Of a DNA stretch of 64,000 bases, positions 46,644 through 55,191 are shown one piece after another. Made by a program: the position numbers and the translations under genes. Position 1 is the first letter of the stretch. Every line of letters starts with the position of its first letter. The notes under the pieces are model-generated. The model searched no databases and was not told where the DNA came from. It was given only the letters and a program-made list of their open reading frames with translations. The DNA is from Novosphingobium profundi (lineage in GTDB: Bacteria; Pseudomonadota; Alphaproteobacteria; Sphingomonadales; Sphingomonadaceae). The stretch lies in NCBI RefSeq assembly GCF_018491765.1, contig NZ_JABWCU010000006.1:1-64000 (forward strand), written 5' to 3'.

Positions 46644-47845
46644 CCGATCTGCGGGAGGGCACCGTAGGTGCCGCCAAGATATTTGCGGTAATGATTCTCG
46701 TCACGTCGCACAGCCTGGACGTCCTGTAAGGCGTAAACCTCCGTCCTGCCGTCCGGTGACTTGGTGCAAAACAGCACCTCTTCTTTGATGAGTTCTTCAA
46801 GGAGAGACGCGTTGTGACAGGTCATCCAGAGCTGCGCGTCGTGCGGGTTCCGGCTTGGGTCATAGAACCAGCGCAGGATTTCGGGAAGGATCAACGGATG
46901 GATAGCCGTGTCCAGCTCGTCCATCACGGCAATTCCCCCGGTTTCCAGAGCCCGAAGCAGGAAGGGGTACAGGCGCAGAAACATCCTCGTACCATGGCTT
47001 TCGAGTACGAGCGGCATCGGACCGTCATGGCCCTCGTGCGTGAAAAGCGCTACCGGCCCGTTGGGCCCGCTTTCCACCCGCATGGTACGGATGCCTAGAT
47101 CGATGCGTTCAATCTCGCGGTTGAGCGCCTCGACAAGACCAGGGTTGTCTGCATAATGTCGAACCATCTGCTCTTCGACGCCGTCCGATCGCTCGATCAG
47201 GATGTTCGATGAGATCGTATTCGCCGCCTCCCAAAGTTGGGTAGCAATCGGATGTTTCAGCTGGGCCAGCGTCGAGATCACGCTCGCATTGGGGCGCAAC
47301 ACCTTTTCCAGCGCTTGCCGAAACCCGGTTAGCTTGAATGCGCCGGCCGCCACCACTTTGCCCTCGGCGCTTCGCTCGAACAGCCGCACCTTTCGACGTG
47401 CAGGCTCAGGCCAATAGTGCAGCGCTTCCGACACGACCTGCTGGGCCGCGTTCGAACCGCCCAGCTCCAACGAATAGGTGTAGCGGCAGGCGGGCGAAGT
47501 CTCGTCCTCTGGTTCGCTGTGACCGCCAAAGGACAGGCTCAGACGGGTTGGCGCTGATTGTCCTTCCACGCTGTTGAACCGCTCATACGGGAGCCGACCG
47601 GTCGGCGAGAGTTGGAAACTTTCGCGCGCGAACCAGGCGATAAACGATAGCGCCCGCAAAATGGTCGACTTGCCAGCTGCGTTCGGACCGAAAATGGCCA
47701 CCACCTTGGGCGCGCGATCAGAAGCGCCCGGCCAGACCGGGGAGAGACGGCCGGGTAAATCCGGCGCGTTTGCCGCCACACGCAGGTCAACAACTTGCTT
47801 GTCGCGGATCGAGAAGAAGTTCTCAATTTCGAGTTCGAACAGCAT
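46640..47845 (-). CDS. AAA/ABC-type ATPase paired with RloB
   Basis: The 401-residue ATPase begins MLFELEIENFFSIRDKQ, typical of RecF/SMC-like 'AAA_21' proteins. Walker A is GPNAAGKS at 53-60, a signature-like stretch is LESHGTRMFL (281-290), Walker B is IAVMDELD (305-312) and the switch His is in MTCHNASLL. The mid-region would be the coiled insertion. Such ATPases act as sensors or gates for a partner nuclease in abortive-infection systems (AbiL, PARIS). The downstream partner is the RloB-like gene. The start is 115 bp from the preceding gene, so it may have its own promoter. Confidence 0.85.
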   Translation of the reverse strand: MLFELEIENFFSIRDKQVVDLRVAANAPDLPGRLSPVWPGASDRAPKVVAIFGPNAAGKSTILRALSFIAWFARESFQLSPTGRLPYERFNSVEGQSAPTRLSLSFGGHSEPEDETSPACRYTYSLELGGSNAAQQVVSEALHYWPEPARRKVRLFERSAEGKVVAAGAFKLTGFRQALEKVLRPNASVISTLAQLKHPIATQLWEAANTISSNILIERSDGVEEQMVRHYADNPGLVEALNREIERIDLGIRTMRVESGPNGPVALFTHEGHDGPMPLVLESHGTRMFLRLYPFLLRALETGGIAVMDELDTAIHPLILPEILRWFYDPSRNPHDAQLWMTCHNASLLEELIKEEVLFCTKSPDGRTEVYALQDVQAVRRDENHYRKYLGGTYGALPQIG

Positions 47846-47960
47846 AAGGGCTCCTTACGAGCCACAAATATAGCCTTTCATCGCTATTTCAACGTTTTTT
47901 CGTTAAACTATTGATGAATCCCGCTCGGTCTCTTGTCATCGCCTCGGTGCCTGCCTTTTC

Positions 47961-49289
47961 TCAGTCCGGAAGGGAGCGCGCCCTGGCACGCCAGGGTGCA
48001 TGGGTCTCCTTGCAGATATCGGTGAAATAGAGCCGCTTATCCAGATTCTTCGTCGCTTCTTTCTCGACGCGGTCTCGGTCTCGGCGCGCCGCATGCCAGA
48101 TCGCCATCTCTTCAAACGGGAGCCCATCGAACCCGCGCGCTGCGATTGCACGCTCGAACAACGTGATCGCCCGATCATCGGCGCAGGCAAGGAAGAGGGT
48201 GAGGGAGGCAAAGGCCTTGTCCGGGTCGTTGCCCGACATGAACCGGTCACGCCAGTGACCAGCGGCGGTCCGTCGGCGATAGCTTTCCTCTGCCTTGTCC
48301 TGCGTCTCCTGCAACCAGCCAGAGGTCTGGATCGCCCTCGCTCGCTGCCAGAAGTCATCTGCATCGGGACCAGGGTCGAGGAAGCGGCCAAGATCGAACG
48401 CTCGAGCGATGTCGCCGGCGAGCGGGCTTTCCAACCAACCGAACATCCGGTCGAGGAGCCACCCCAGCCGCCCGCCCTCTGTCGCCCACCGGGCGACCGA
48501 AGCCAGCGCGTGATCCGTGTTCGCATCTTCGAGAACCTGTTCGCAGTGACGGGTCATCTCGGATCGGTCGCTGTAAAAGGGCAGGCTCTCAAAGCTGTCC
48601 ATCTTTGTCCAGCTGCTCTCTTTGTAATGAGGATAGAGCGTTGACCAGATTCTCGCGCCCTCTTCGGGCTGCTTCATCATCAAAGCGCGTAGCGCGGTCA
48701 TGACCGGGAAATTGTCGAACGCGAACGCATGTTCCGCGCCGCGCGCGAGCAGGGCATCGATGGCCGCAACAAGCGCGGGGCCGCGCCGTTCGGCCAGAAC
48801 GAGCATTCCCTCATTGGCGTTAAGCCATGAAACCTGCTTGCCAAAGCCGTCAGGAAACGATTGCTTGCCGATTGTGTCCAGGACGAACGCCTCGAAATGG
48901 TCGAGCGCGTCCTCATCGTTGGGCTCATCTTGAACTCGCGCGCCCCAGGCGACCGGATCAATGCGCGTGTCGAGGTCAGGCACCGGGAAATGTCTGGCGG
49001 CCGCAATCAACGCGAGCGACCCATTCGCCGCTTCATTGATTTCGGTGTCGGCAGCGCAGCTCCAGCCGGTGTCGACCAGGGCCTGAAGGAGAGAGGGTTG
49101 GTTGCTGCGTCGAGCGATCAGGAAGAACAGCCGCCGGGTAACATCGCTGTCGGTCGCAAAGCCGGCAACAAGGTCTTCCGCGAGGCTGGAAGGCATTTCG
49201 CTCAGACCGACGCTGGCAAGGTAAGAGATCCAATGCTGCCGATGCTCACCACCCAGCAAAGGCCGGATGAGCTCATAGTCCGCCGCCAC
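47961..49289 (-). CDS. Helical-repeat protein, probable C-terminal part of the STAND NTPase in another frame
   Basis: As drawn it starts at GTG 49289 and has 442 residues, mostly alpha-helical, without enzyme motifs (GPALVAAIDALLARGAEHAFA, GRLGWLLDRMFGWLESPL). Its frame stays open upstream to 49340 and reads FYTDEVAVFATPVAADYELIRP, which looks like coding sequence. The end of the STAND frame over the same bases (SQSSPPLWRRTMSSSGLCW) looks non-native. A -1 shift near the C runs at 49329-49340 would join the two into about 1,510 residues. A separate translationally coupled gene is the alternative. Confidence 0.75.
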   Translation of the reverse strand: MAADYELIRPLLGGEHRQHWISYLASVGLSEMPSSLAEDLVAGFATDSDVTRRLFFLIARRSNQPSLLQALVDTGWSCAADTEINEAANGSLALIAAARHFPVPDLDTRIDPVAWGARVQDEPNDEDALDHFEAFVLDTIGKQSFPDGFGKQVSWLNANEGMLVLAERRGPALVAAIDALLARGAEHAFAFDNFPVMTALRALMMKQPEEGARIWSTLYPHYKESSWTKMDSFESLPFYSDRSEMTRHCEQVLEDANTDHALASVARWATEGGRLGWLLDRMFGWLESPLAGDIARAFDLGRFLDPGPDADDFWQRARAIQTSGWLQETQDKAEESYRRRTAAGHWRDRFMSGNDPDKAFASLTLFLACADDRAITLFERAIAARGFDGLPFEEMAIWHAARRDRDRVEKEATKNLDKRLYFTDICKETHAPWRARARSLPD

Positions 49290-52200
49290 AGGGGTGGCGA
49301 AGACTGCGACTTCGTCCGTGTAGAAACAGGGGCCGTGGGGTCATTCTTGAAGATTGCGATCTGCTGCGCCGCTGTTTTCCCTGCAAGACGCGATATCTGG
49401 GCATGGAGCCAGTCGCTGTCCTCCCTGGTGAGGAGCGAGTGCTCCAGCATAGGGCCGACGGATCGCGCGAACATCTCGTGGGTTTCCGCATCGAGGAGCG
49501 GCCAGTATCGCCCGATCTCCTTGGCCAGCCGGATGAGCGTTTCCTCGCCTTCACCTTCATTCGAAGCGAGGCGCGTCTCGGCGCTGGCATAGATTCGCCG
49601 TATCAAGTCCGTTAATGCGTCGGGCGCCCAGCGCGCCAGCACAGGCACACTGTGCAGCAAGGCATAGTCCGCTGAATCCTGCCCCATCGCGCTCAGGAAC
49701 ACGGCGGACGCATCGGTGTCTTCGGCGGCGGCGACCAGGAGTTCCTGATCCTCTGGAGCCAGCGTGACGTTCGGATCAAATGCCAGCTCCTTGAGCGCGA
49801 TGAACCGCTCGAGAGGTTTGTCCCCCGTCCTGCCGCTCGCAACCTCCGGCAAATGGGCCACACCTGCTTCATCGACGGTGGCACGAAGCCCGAACCAGGT
49901 GCGCCGCTCCACGGCAGGCAGCTCAGCCCGCAGTTTGGTTGCATCCGGCGAGGCGAGGCCGTCGAGAAGAAGGCGGGCAACGTCGCGACCGACGTCATCG
50001 CCGCTATCAATCAGTCGGCGCGCCAGCCCCAGAAGCGTAGCAGCCGTCTCTTCGCCGTCGACAGGATTGATCCGCAGCACCCATCCCATTGCGTCAAACG
50101 GGCCAAGCGCCTCGCTGATGGCACGCGAGGCAGCCCAGCTCAATATAGCAGGCAGAAAGGGGTGTCGTGGCAACATGGAGAGAATGCCAAGCGCTCTCCC
50201 TGACAAGCCGCTATAGTCGCGCTCGTTCCGTTCGGGCATCTCAACTTTCTGCAGCGTCGTGCTGATTGCGGGAGCCTGGGCCGCCTCCACAGCCGACCAG
50301 CGTTGATACCGCTCTTCCAGCGCCGCGGTGGTCGCAGCGTGCGCGTCCTCCTCGGTTGCTTTCCGCTCTGCGATTCGGAGCCGGGTGGCATCGACCCAGT
50401 AATAGCCGAGCCATCGGGACAGGCGGTTGGCCAGTGCATCGCGGAAGACCGGATACTTGGCCGCGTCCGCGAATGCCGTGATGAAGATGTTCTCGTCACG
50501 AAGAGAGCTATTGTATCGAAGCCAAATCTGCTCGGCGAAATCCAGGAACTGCTCTGGCGCACCTGGGATCAATCGGTTCAGCGTGGCAAAATCATGCCGA
50601 CCGAAATTCTGCTGGAAGAACCAGTCGCGCAGCAACAGCATGAAGGTTTCGCCGGAAGCATTCTGGCGCACAAGGGAAGCGGTGACTGCCCAGCGCAGGA
50701 TATCGACGCCCCGGTCGGTGCCGCGCAGCGGCTCCATGAACTGCGCCAGTCGATCCGCGCGTCCTGCTCTTGCTTGGTCCAGATCGGCGATGAGCGCGAG
50801 GGCCAGCGCCAAGGGCACACGATCTTTCTTGAGACGAAAGCGGTGCGCGCTCCCAGGCACACGGTCCACCCAGTTGCCTGAAATAATCTCGCTGAGTGCC
50901 GTTCGAAGGGCAGGCTCGCCAGCTCCACTTTCCGATCCAAGCGCCTCGATCATGTCCTTGCGCGTCAAGTGCAATTCGGCATCGGCGTCATCCTCGATGG
51001 CCGCGCGGAGCCGGTTACCCTCCTGAGCTAGGAACTGATGAAAATCTTCGGAACTCGGGGTAAGGTTTGAACCATGGAGGTTGAGGCGGTGCCGCCAGTC
51101 TTCGTAGATCAGGCGCTCGATCGTGATGTCGCCGCTTGCCTGAAGGTGTTCGCGCTGCTGGATGGCCAGCTGGCAATAGCGTGGGATCGCCATCAGCTTG
51201 AGGAGCTCTTCGGTCAACTCGGAGCGAGGAACGCGGTGGCGCGACAGCATTTCGTCGAGTTCGGCCTCCGTGAAGTCCTCGACCGTCACCGGCCACGCCT
51301 GGGGCAGTAGGTTGGAGAGGGACTTGAGGTCGTCCTCCCAATATTCCTTCCGACAGGTGAGGGCGATCGCAACATGACCCTCAAGGCCTCCAGCCTGCAA
51401 TGGCTGAATCACCTTTTGCCAGTCGGTAAAATTGACCTCCTGGTTGAGGCCATCGATCACGAGCAGGATACGCGGCGCCTGAGCGGGTGCTCTGGTCCAG
51501 AGCTGTATTCTGCGCTCCCAGAAATCTTCGTCATGGCCCGGAACGCGCTGCGCGATAATTTTGGCGAGGAACCGGTGCGGGGGCATAAGGGGCGGGGCGA
51601 CAAGACCGCGCGCAGGCAGCACGATCGTGAGCGGAAGCGTATCGGGGGACGCTGCCATTTTCTCCTGCCACCAGGCCAGGAAGCTCCAGGTCTTGCCGAC
51701 GCCCTCGGCGCCCAGCACCACAAGAGGAAGGAGGGGACCCATCGTCCACCACTGCTCGAATGCGGCACTGGGGCCCGCGCGCGCGACCCGGATCGTGCCG
51801 GGTGCATCGAGACCGCCGTAGCATTGAAGCTGTGTGATCGCGACGCGATCATTCTCGAAGGCCTCTTTGAGCCAGCGTGCGCCGGCGATCCTTGTCGACG
51901 CATAGCCGACGTCGTCCCGCCGGAACGGCTCGAAGACGCGGGCGCAGTCTGCCTCGAAGTCGTCGTCCGCCGCGATCGCAGCAAGATAACCGGTTATCGC
52001 TGGGGCTTCGCCAAGATGGGCTTTGACGGCATTGGGGGCGGACGCAGCCAGCAGTGCCAGCGAACTCGGTCGATCCTCGCGCCCCGAGGGGTCAAGAACC
52101 TCGACCTGTATGCCACGTTCAGCGCCGACTTCGCGAAATTTGGCGAGGTCGGTCCGGGTGATGTGGGTGGTGGTCGCGAGGATCCAGAGGTCCAACGCAT

Positions 52201-52498
52201 CTATGTTGACCGCAGCGTCCGATATCTTGCGTTGGACCTCGGCCACCGAAACGTTGCTATTGGAACCGTATTTCTTGCCTTCGAAGCCGATCGCCAGGCC
52301 ATTGGCGGGCGCGTCGTTCGCGCCATCCATCCCGTGCTGGTGTCCCGACTTCATGAGCCGGAAGCTCTGACCCAGAAACTCCTCAAGGCAATCGCGCACG
52401 AAGCCCTCAAACCCTTTGCTGCCGGTATCCGGCAGATTGAGCATCGCTGCCACAAACGCCGTCGGGTCGGGGGCGGTCGGCGAGGAAGGCGTACTCAT
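49202..52498 (-). CDS. STAND NTPase with N-terminal PD-(D/E)xK nuclease domain, Avs-like
   Basis: The 1,098-residue frame begins with a restriction-endonuclease-like domain: FEGFVRDCLEEFLG, Asp58 in GMDG, and Glu73-x-Lys75 in IGFEGKKYG. The NTPase follows with Walker A GAEGVGKT (263-270), Walker B RILLVIDG (343-350) and VAIALTCRKEYW as the sensor region. The rest is helical and probably recognises a trigger. This nuclease-STAND-sensor order is that of antiviral Avs-type proteins, which cut DNA after sensing phage proteins. The last 45 residues look out of frame. The start is one base after a truncated vapC stop. Confidence 0.8.
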   Translation of the reverse strand: MSTPSSPTAPDPTAFVAAMLNLPDTGSKGFEGFVRDCLEEFLGQSFRLMKSGHQHGMDGANDAPANGLAIGFEGKKYGSNSNVSVAEVQRKISDAAVNIDALDLWILATTTHITRTDLAKFREVGAERGIQVEVLDPSGREDRPSSLALLAASAPNAVKAHLGEAPAITGYLAAIAADDDFEADCARVFEPFRRDDVGYASTRIAGARWLKEAFENDRVAITQLQCYGGLDAPGTIRVARAGPSAAFEQWWTMGPLLPLVVLGAEGVGKTWSFLAWWQEKMAASPDTLPLTIVLPARGLVAPPLMPPHRFLAKIIAQRVPGHDEDFWERRIQLWTRAPAQAPRILLVIDGLNQEVNFTDWQKVIQPLQAGGLEGHVAIALTCRKEYWEDDLKSLSNLLPQAWPVTVEDFTEAELDEMLSRHRVPRSELTEELLKLMAIPRYCQLAIQQREHLQASGDITIERLIYEDWRHRLNLHGSNLTPSSEDFHQFLAQEGNRLRAAIEDDADAELHLTRKDMIEALGSESGAGEPALRTALSEIISGNWVDRVPGSAHRFRLKKDRVPLALALALIADLDQARAGRADRLAQFMEPLRGTDRGVDILRWAVTASLVRQNASGETFMLLLRDWFFQQNFGRHDFATLNRLIPGAPEQFLDFAEQIWLRYNSSLRDENIFITAFADAAKYPVFRDALANRLSRWLGYYWVDATRLRIAERKATEEDAHAATTAALEERYQRWSAVEAAQAPAISTTLQKVEMPERNERDYSGLSGRALGILSMLPRHPFLPAILSWAASRAISEALGPFDAMGWVLRINPVDGEETAATLLGLARRLIDSGDDVGRDVARLLLDGLASPDATKLRAELPAVERRTWFGLRATVDEAGVAHLPEVASGRTGDKPLERFIALKELAFDPNVTLAPEDQELLVAAAEDTDASAVFLSAMGQDSADYALLHSVPVLARWAPDALTDLIRRIYASAETRLASNEGEGEETLIRLAKEIGRYWPLLDAETHEMFARSVGPMLEHSLLTREDSDWLHAQISRLAGKTAAQQIAIFKNDPTAPVSTRTKSQSSPPLWRRTMSSSGLCWVVSIGSIGSLTLPASV

Positions 52499-52499
52499 A

Positions 52500-52710
52500 T
52501 CAACGAATGACCGTCACTTTCACTTTGGCGGCGTCGGCCACCTTCTTCCATGCCTGATCGGCGGGATAGGCGGGAACGCGCTCGCGTTTGGCGAGGGCAA
52601 GGTAGAAACGATCTCCCAGCGACAGGCCCTCTTCTGCAGGCAGCGCGCGCTGTCCGCCGTCGAAACATTTGGCCCAGAACGAGGCGTGGATTAGCGCAGA
52701 GTCACCAAGG
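52500..52710 (-). pseudogene. Truncated VapC-like PIN-domain toxin remnant
   Basis: Reading the minus strand, the last 68 or so codons of a PIN toxin remain: GDSALIHASFWAKC, GLSLGDRFYLALAKRERVP, PADQAWKKVADAAKVKVTVIR. The pattern LSLGDR followed by ADQAW and a final VIR matches VapC C-termini. The first half, with the other catalytic acids, is missing and is replaced by the IS3 remnant. One base separates its stop from the STAND start. Confidence 0.65.
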
Positions 52711-52718
52711 CGTTGATA

Positions 52719-53100
52719 TTATGCGGTGATCTTGCGGTGAAGCAAGCGATATTCGATGGTCATTCGCTCGATGTTTTCACGGCGCTTGATGAAGGCGAGA
52801 GGCCTGCCAAAGTAAGCGTCTGCTGGCGTCACGTTGTTCAGGCTCTTGTGGTAGCGCTGGTGCTTGCAGTGCTCCACGAACATCTTGATCTGGGCCTCGA
52901 GATCGCCGGGCAGGGAGCAGTTTTGCAGCAGGACGCGGTTCTTCAGGTCTGGCGCCAGCGCTCGATCTTGCGGATGTAACGGCACGCCGCGGACGTGGCT
53001 CATCTGCTGGACCTCGATGTACTCGGCGAGTTCGCCCGCGATGAGCCGTGGCCGTTGCCCGATAGCAGTCGGGGCTTATGCGGCAAGATGGTGCTATCGC
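52719..53100 (-). pseudogene. IS3-type transposase remnant
   Basis: The minus strand encodes pieces of an IS3-family integrase-core transposase: KPRLLSGNG, AGELAEYIEVQQMSHVRGVPLHP, and LKNRVLLQNCSLPGDLEAQI through HKSLNNVTPADAYFGRP. There is a frameshift after LLSGNG. The expected TQGKIERW segment is partly deleted and shifted. No terminal inverted repeats were found. It is a decayed fragment that probably removed the front of vapC. Confidence 0.75.
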
Positions 53101-53313
53101 AGCCCCGGTCTTAAACAGAATGTCCGCTCATCGGTTTGCCGTGATCTCGGTCGAACGTCTTGATTGGGCGCCTGGCCGACCTACGCGCCTTGAAGCTTGG
53201 TCGGGAGGCCAGCACACCAGCTCCATGAGGCCGGGCGCATGGCGGAATTTCGGCTCGCGCCCCTTTGTCGCCGTACTGAGCGACGCGGCGCCCGCCCGAG
53301 AGCGGTCGGGCGT

Positions 53314-53634
53314 TCAACTACTCTCGTATTCAACTCGTTCGTTGGACCAGCACGCATCGCCGTTCAGGTTCGCTCTCATCCATACATCAAACTCGTGAAA
53401 GGAGACTTCTTGGGGATATAGCGGCTGCCCCGTCGTCACTGCCCGCTTCTCATGAGCCCCTAGAGCTTGATGAAATGCCCAAAGGGCTAATTGCCGCCAA
53501 TCATCGTTCTGCGAAAACGCATTCTCGTTGGCTTGGTATATCGCGTTTGTGGCATTGGAATTGTCTGACACGCTTACGGTATCTGGCCAAAGAGCCTTCG
53601 TGGTTTCGAACAGCGCGCGCTTGTCGACAGTCAC
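53314..53634 (-). CDS. Hypothetical protein, 106 residues
   Basis: The GTG at 53634 has AAGGA about seven bases upstream. The soluble acidic protein reads TVDKRALFETTKALWPDTVSV, then DDWRQLALWAFHQALGAHEKRA and FHEFDVWMRANLNGD. No family recognised. A 200-bp stretch with no gene I can support separates it from the IS3 remnant. Confidence 0.5.
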   Translation of the reverse strand: MTVDKRALFETTKALWPDTVSVSDNSNATNAIYQANENAFSQNDDWRQLALWAFHQALGAHEKRAVTTGQPLYPQEVSFHEFDVWMRANLNGDACWSNERVEYESS

Positions 53635-53700
53635 CTAGCATTCCTTGTTGCAATGGCAGCTTTTTATGCCGTCTGGTGATCAAAGCCGCCAGTCCGAAAT

Positions 53701-53805
53701 CCACCCATCACGGCTGCTGGCCGCTCGGATAGACAAGCCTAACCGGACAGACAGCTTCCTGGCGCGCCAGATCGGCCCTTGAGCGGCCAGCTTGGGCGCG
53801 TAGCC
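53701..53805 (+). repeat. Interspersed repeat, copy 1 (diverged end)
   Basis: This copy contains CACCCATCACGGCTGCTGG, AAGCCTAACCGGACAGAC and GCGCCAGATCGGCCCTTGA. The first part is close to the copy at 58394. The GACAAGGGCGCG core has drifted to CAGCTTGGGCGCG. It lies between two small hypothetical genes. Confidence 0.7.
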
Positions 53806-53883
53806 GATCAGCAGCTGCCACAGAGTAGACTTGTTCGCGGTGTTTTGATTCCTAGATACTGTGGCATCGCAGATGGAGGCATT

Positions 53884-54084
53884 ATGGTTCAGTCGCTCGA
53901 ACAATTGACGATGGACGGCAGCGTTCCCGACGAAGTCTATCGCTTGATGCGTGACGCAATCCAAAAGGCCGGTGATCAACGCGGTCGCCTCTTCGAACCG
54001 GGCCAAGAAGCACATTTTCAAGCAATTGCAGCGGCCCTTGCGCTCAAAGCTGCAGGATATTCCATTCAAAAAGTCTCTGCTTAA
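53884..54084 (+). CDS. Small helical hypothetical protein
   Basis: The 66-residue protein reads MVQSLEQLTMDGSVPDEVYR, then RDAIQKAGDQRGRLFEPGQE and ALKAAGYSIQKVSA. GATGGAGG just upstream of the ATG is a strong ribosome binding site. It is soluble and helical; family not recognised. Confidence 0.55.
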   Translation: MVQSLEQLTMDGSVPDEVYRLMRDAIQKAGDQRGRLFEPGQEAHFQAIAAALALKAAGYSIQKVSA

Positions 54085-54134
54085 CTTCGGTTAGCGCCTA
54101 TTTTCTGCGGCCAGCGACCCTCCTACGGCTAGCC

Positions 54135-54225
54135 TGAAAGCGGAATGTCGTCTGTTGGCATCGTCAGGATCGCGATCGACCGACCGACAAGGGCGCACAG
54201 TAGAATTTCCGCCCGCGCCCCGTTG
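54135..54225 (+). repeat. Interspersed repeat, partial copy
   Basis: CGACCGACAAGGGCGCACAG is the clearest match to the repeat core; the upstream part is strongly diverged. AGAATTTCCGCCCGCGC following it resembles the downstream edge of the copy at 55015. Confidence 0.5.
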
Positions 54226-54256
54226 CGGCCATCTACGGCTAATGTATTGTCGCAGG

Positions 54257-54517
54257 ATGATCCGCACGCTCCTTCCGATTGCCGCCTTCATGTTGGTGGA
54301 AGGACCCGCCTTGGCCGAAAGCAAAGACTGGACCCCAGAGCTTCACGCAATTGCAGACAAATGCGGTCTGCCTCCCGATCATCTCAAGTGGATCAACGGT
54401 ACTGTAAGGTGGTCCAACGCCGAGGAAGCCACGTACGGGCAATCAATGTGCGTGTTCGGCGAGCTTAAAGCGAAGGGTATTCCGATGAAGCAAGGCTTCG
54501 TATCGGACGGCAGCTAG
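54257..54517 (+). CDS. Small secreted hypothetical protein
   Basis: An N-terminal signal peptide (MIRTLLPIAAFMLVEGPALA) is followed by a mature part of about 66 residues with two cysteines (ADKCGLPPDHL, QSMCVFGELKAKG). It is probably periplasmic. The ATG at 54242 is an alternative start. No family recognised. Its last codons run into the start of a repeat copy. Confidence 0.55.
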   Translation: MIRTLLPIAAFMLVEGPALAESKDWTPELHAIADKCGLPPDHLKWINGTVRWSNAEEATYGQSMCVFGELKAKGIPMKQGFVSDGS

Positions 54518-54626
54518 CCACCCATCCCGGCTGCTGAAGAACCTGCCAGGCAAGGGATACCGGACGGACCGCTGTTCGGAACTTCATATCGGCCCCTGAA
54601 CGACCGACAAGGGCGCGAAGCAGCCC
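54516..54626 (+). repeat. Interspersed repeat, copy 2
   Basis: This copy contains CACCCATCCCGGCTGCTG, ATACCGGACGGACCGCT, ATATCGGCCCCTGAACGA and CCGACAAGGGCGCGAAGCAG. It has the same order of blocks as copies 1 and 4. Confidence 0.75.
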
Positions 54627-54696
54627 CCAGGCCGTCGAAAAATTTGGCCTGAGACCGGCCCCAGCGGCATACGCCGCCGTTGCGGACGTATTGCGT

Positions 54697-54927
54697 TCAG
54701 CGCAAACCTGTACCGGCCGGCACAACCTGAAGCAGAACCAACAAGCCGTAAGCGACACATGCCAACGCGCAGATGCCCAGCAAAACGGTAAAATACCAAA
54801 ACGGGACCCGGTGATTGCTGCGATAAGAAGCCATTATCGATGCGTCCGCATGGCTACGTCGAAAACGCTTCCAAACAGCGCCGCCAAGAACCAGCCCAAC
54901 GAGGAGATAAATTACAGCTTGCACCAT
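54697..54927 (-). CDS. Small two-span membrane protein
   Basis: The 76-residue frame has two hydrophobic segments (AVIYLLVGLVLGGAVW and FWYFTVLLGICALACVAYGLLVLL) separated by a basic loop (KRFRRSHADASIMASYRSNHR). No strong ribosome binding site and no known family. Hydrophobic pattern is the main support. Confidence 0.4.
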   Translation of the reverse strand: MVQAVIYLLVGLVLGGAVWKRFRRSHADASIMASYRSNHRVPFWYFTVLLGICALACVAYGLLVLLQVVPAGTGLR

Positions 54928-55014
54928 TCAGTCGCTCTATCCCAATCAACAGCCGATGGCGACCGCTAGCTAATGCCTACCTTCCACCCCTCACCGCTTC
55001 TGGCGGATCGGGAC

Positions 55015-55125
55015 GCCACCCGAATGCGCCACTGCCGGAGCTGGCGGGTAAGGGATGCCCGAACGTCAGGTTCCGGGATCGCACAATCAGGCCAGGAACG
55101 ACCAACAAGGGCGCGTGGCAGAATT
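55015..55125 (+). repeat. Interspersed repeat, copy 3
   Basis: It contains GCCACCCGAATGCGCC and GCCGGAGCTGGCGGGTAAGG, then GAACGACCAACAAGGGCGCG and TGGCAGAATTTC. It is more diverged in the first half than copies 1, 2 and 4. It ends 33 bp before the IS30 element. Confidence 0.7.
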
Positions 55126-55191
55126 TCAGCACGCGCCTAATTGCAGGCGTTAAAATCGTGCCGTCATCCCAGCGAGAGCTGGGATGTGGAC

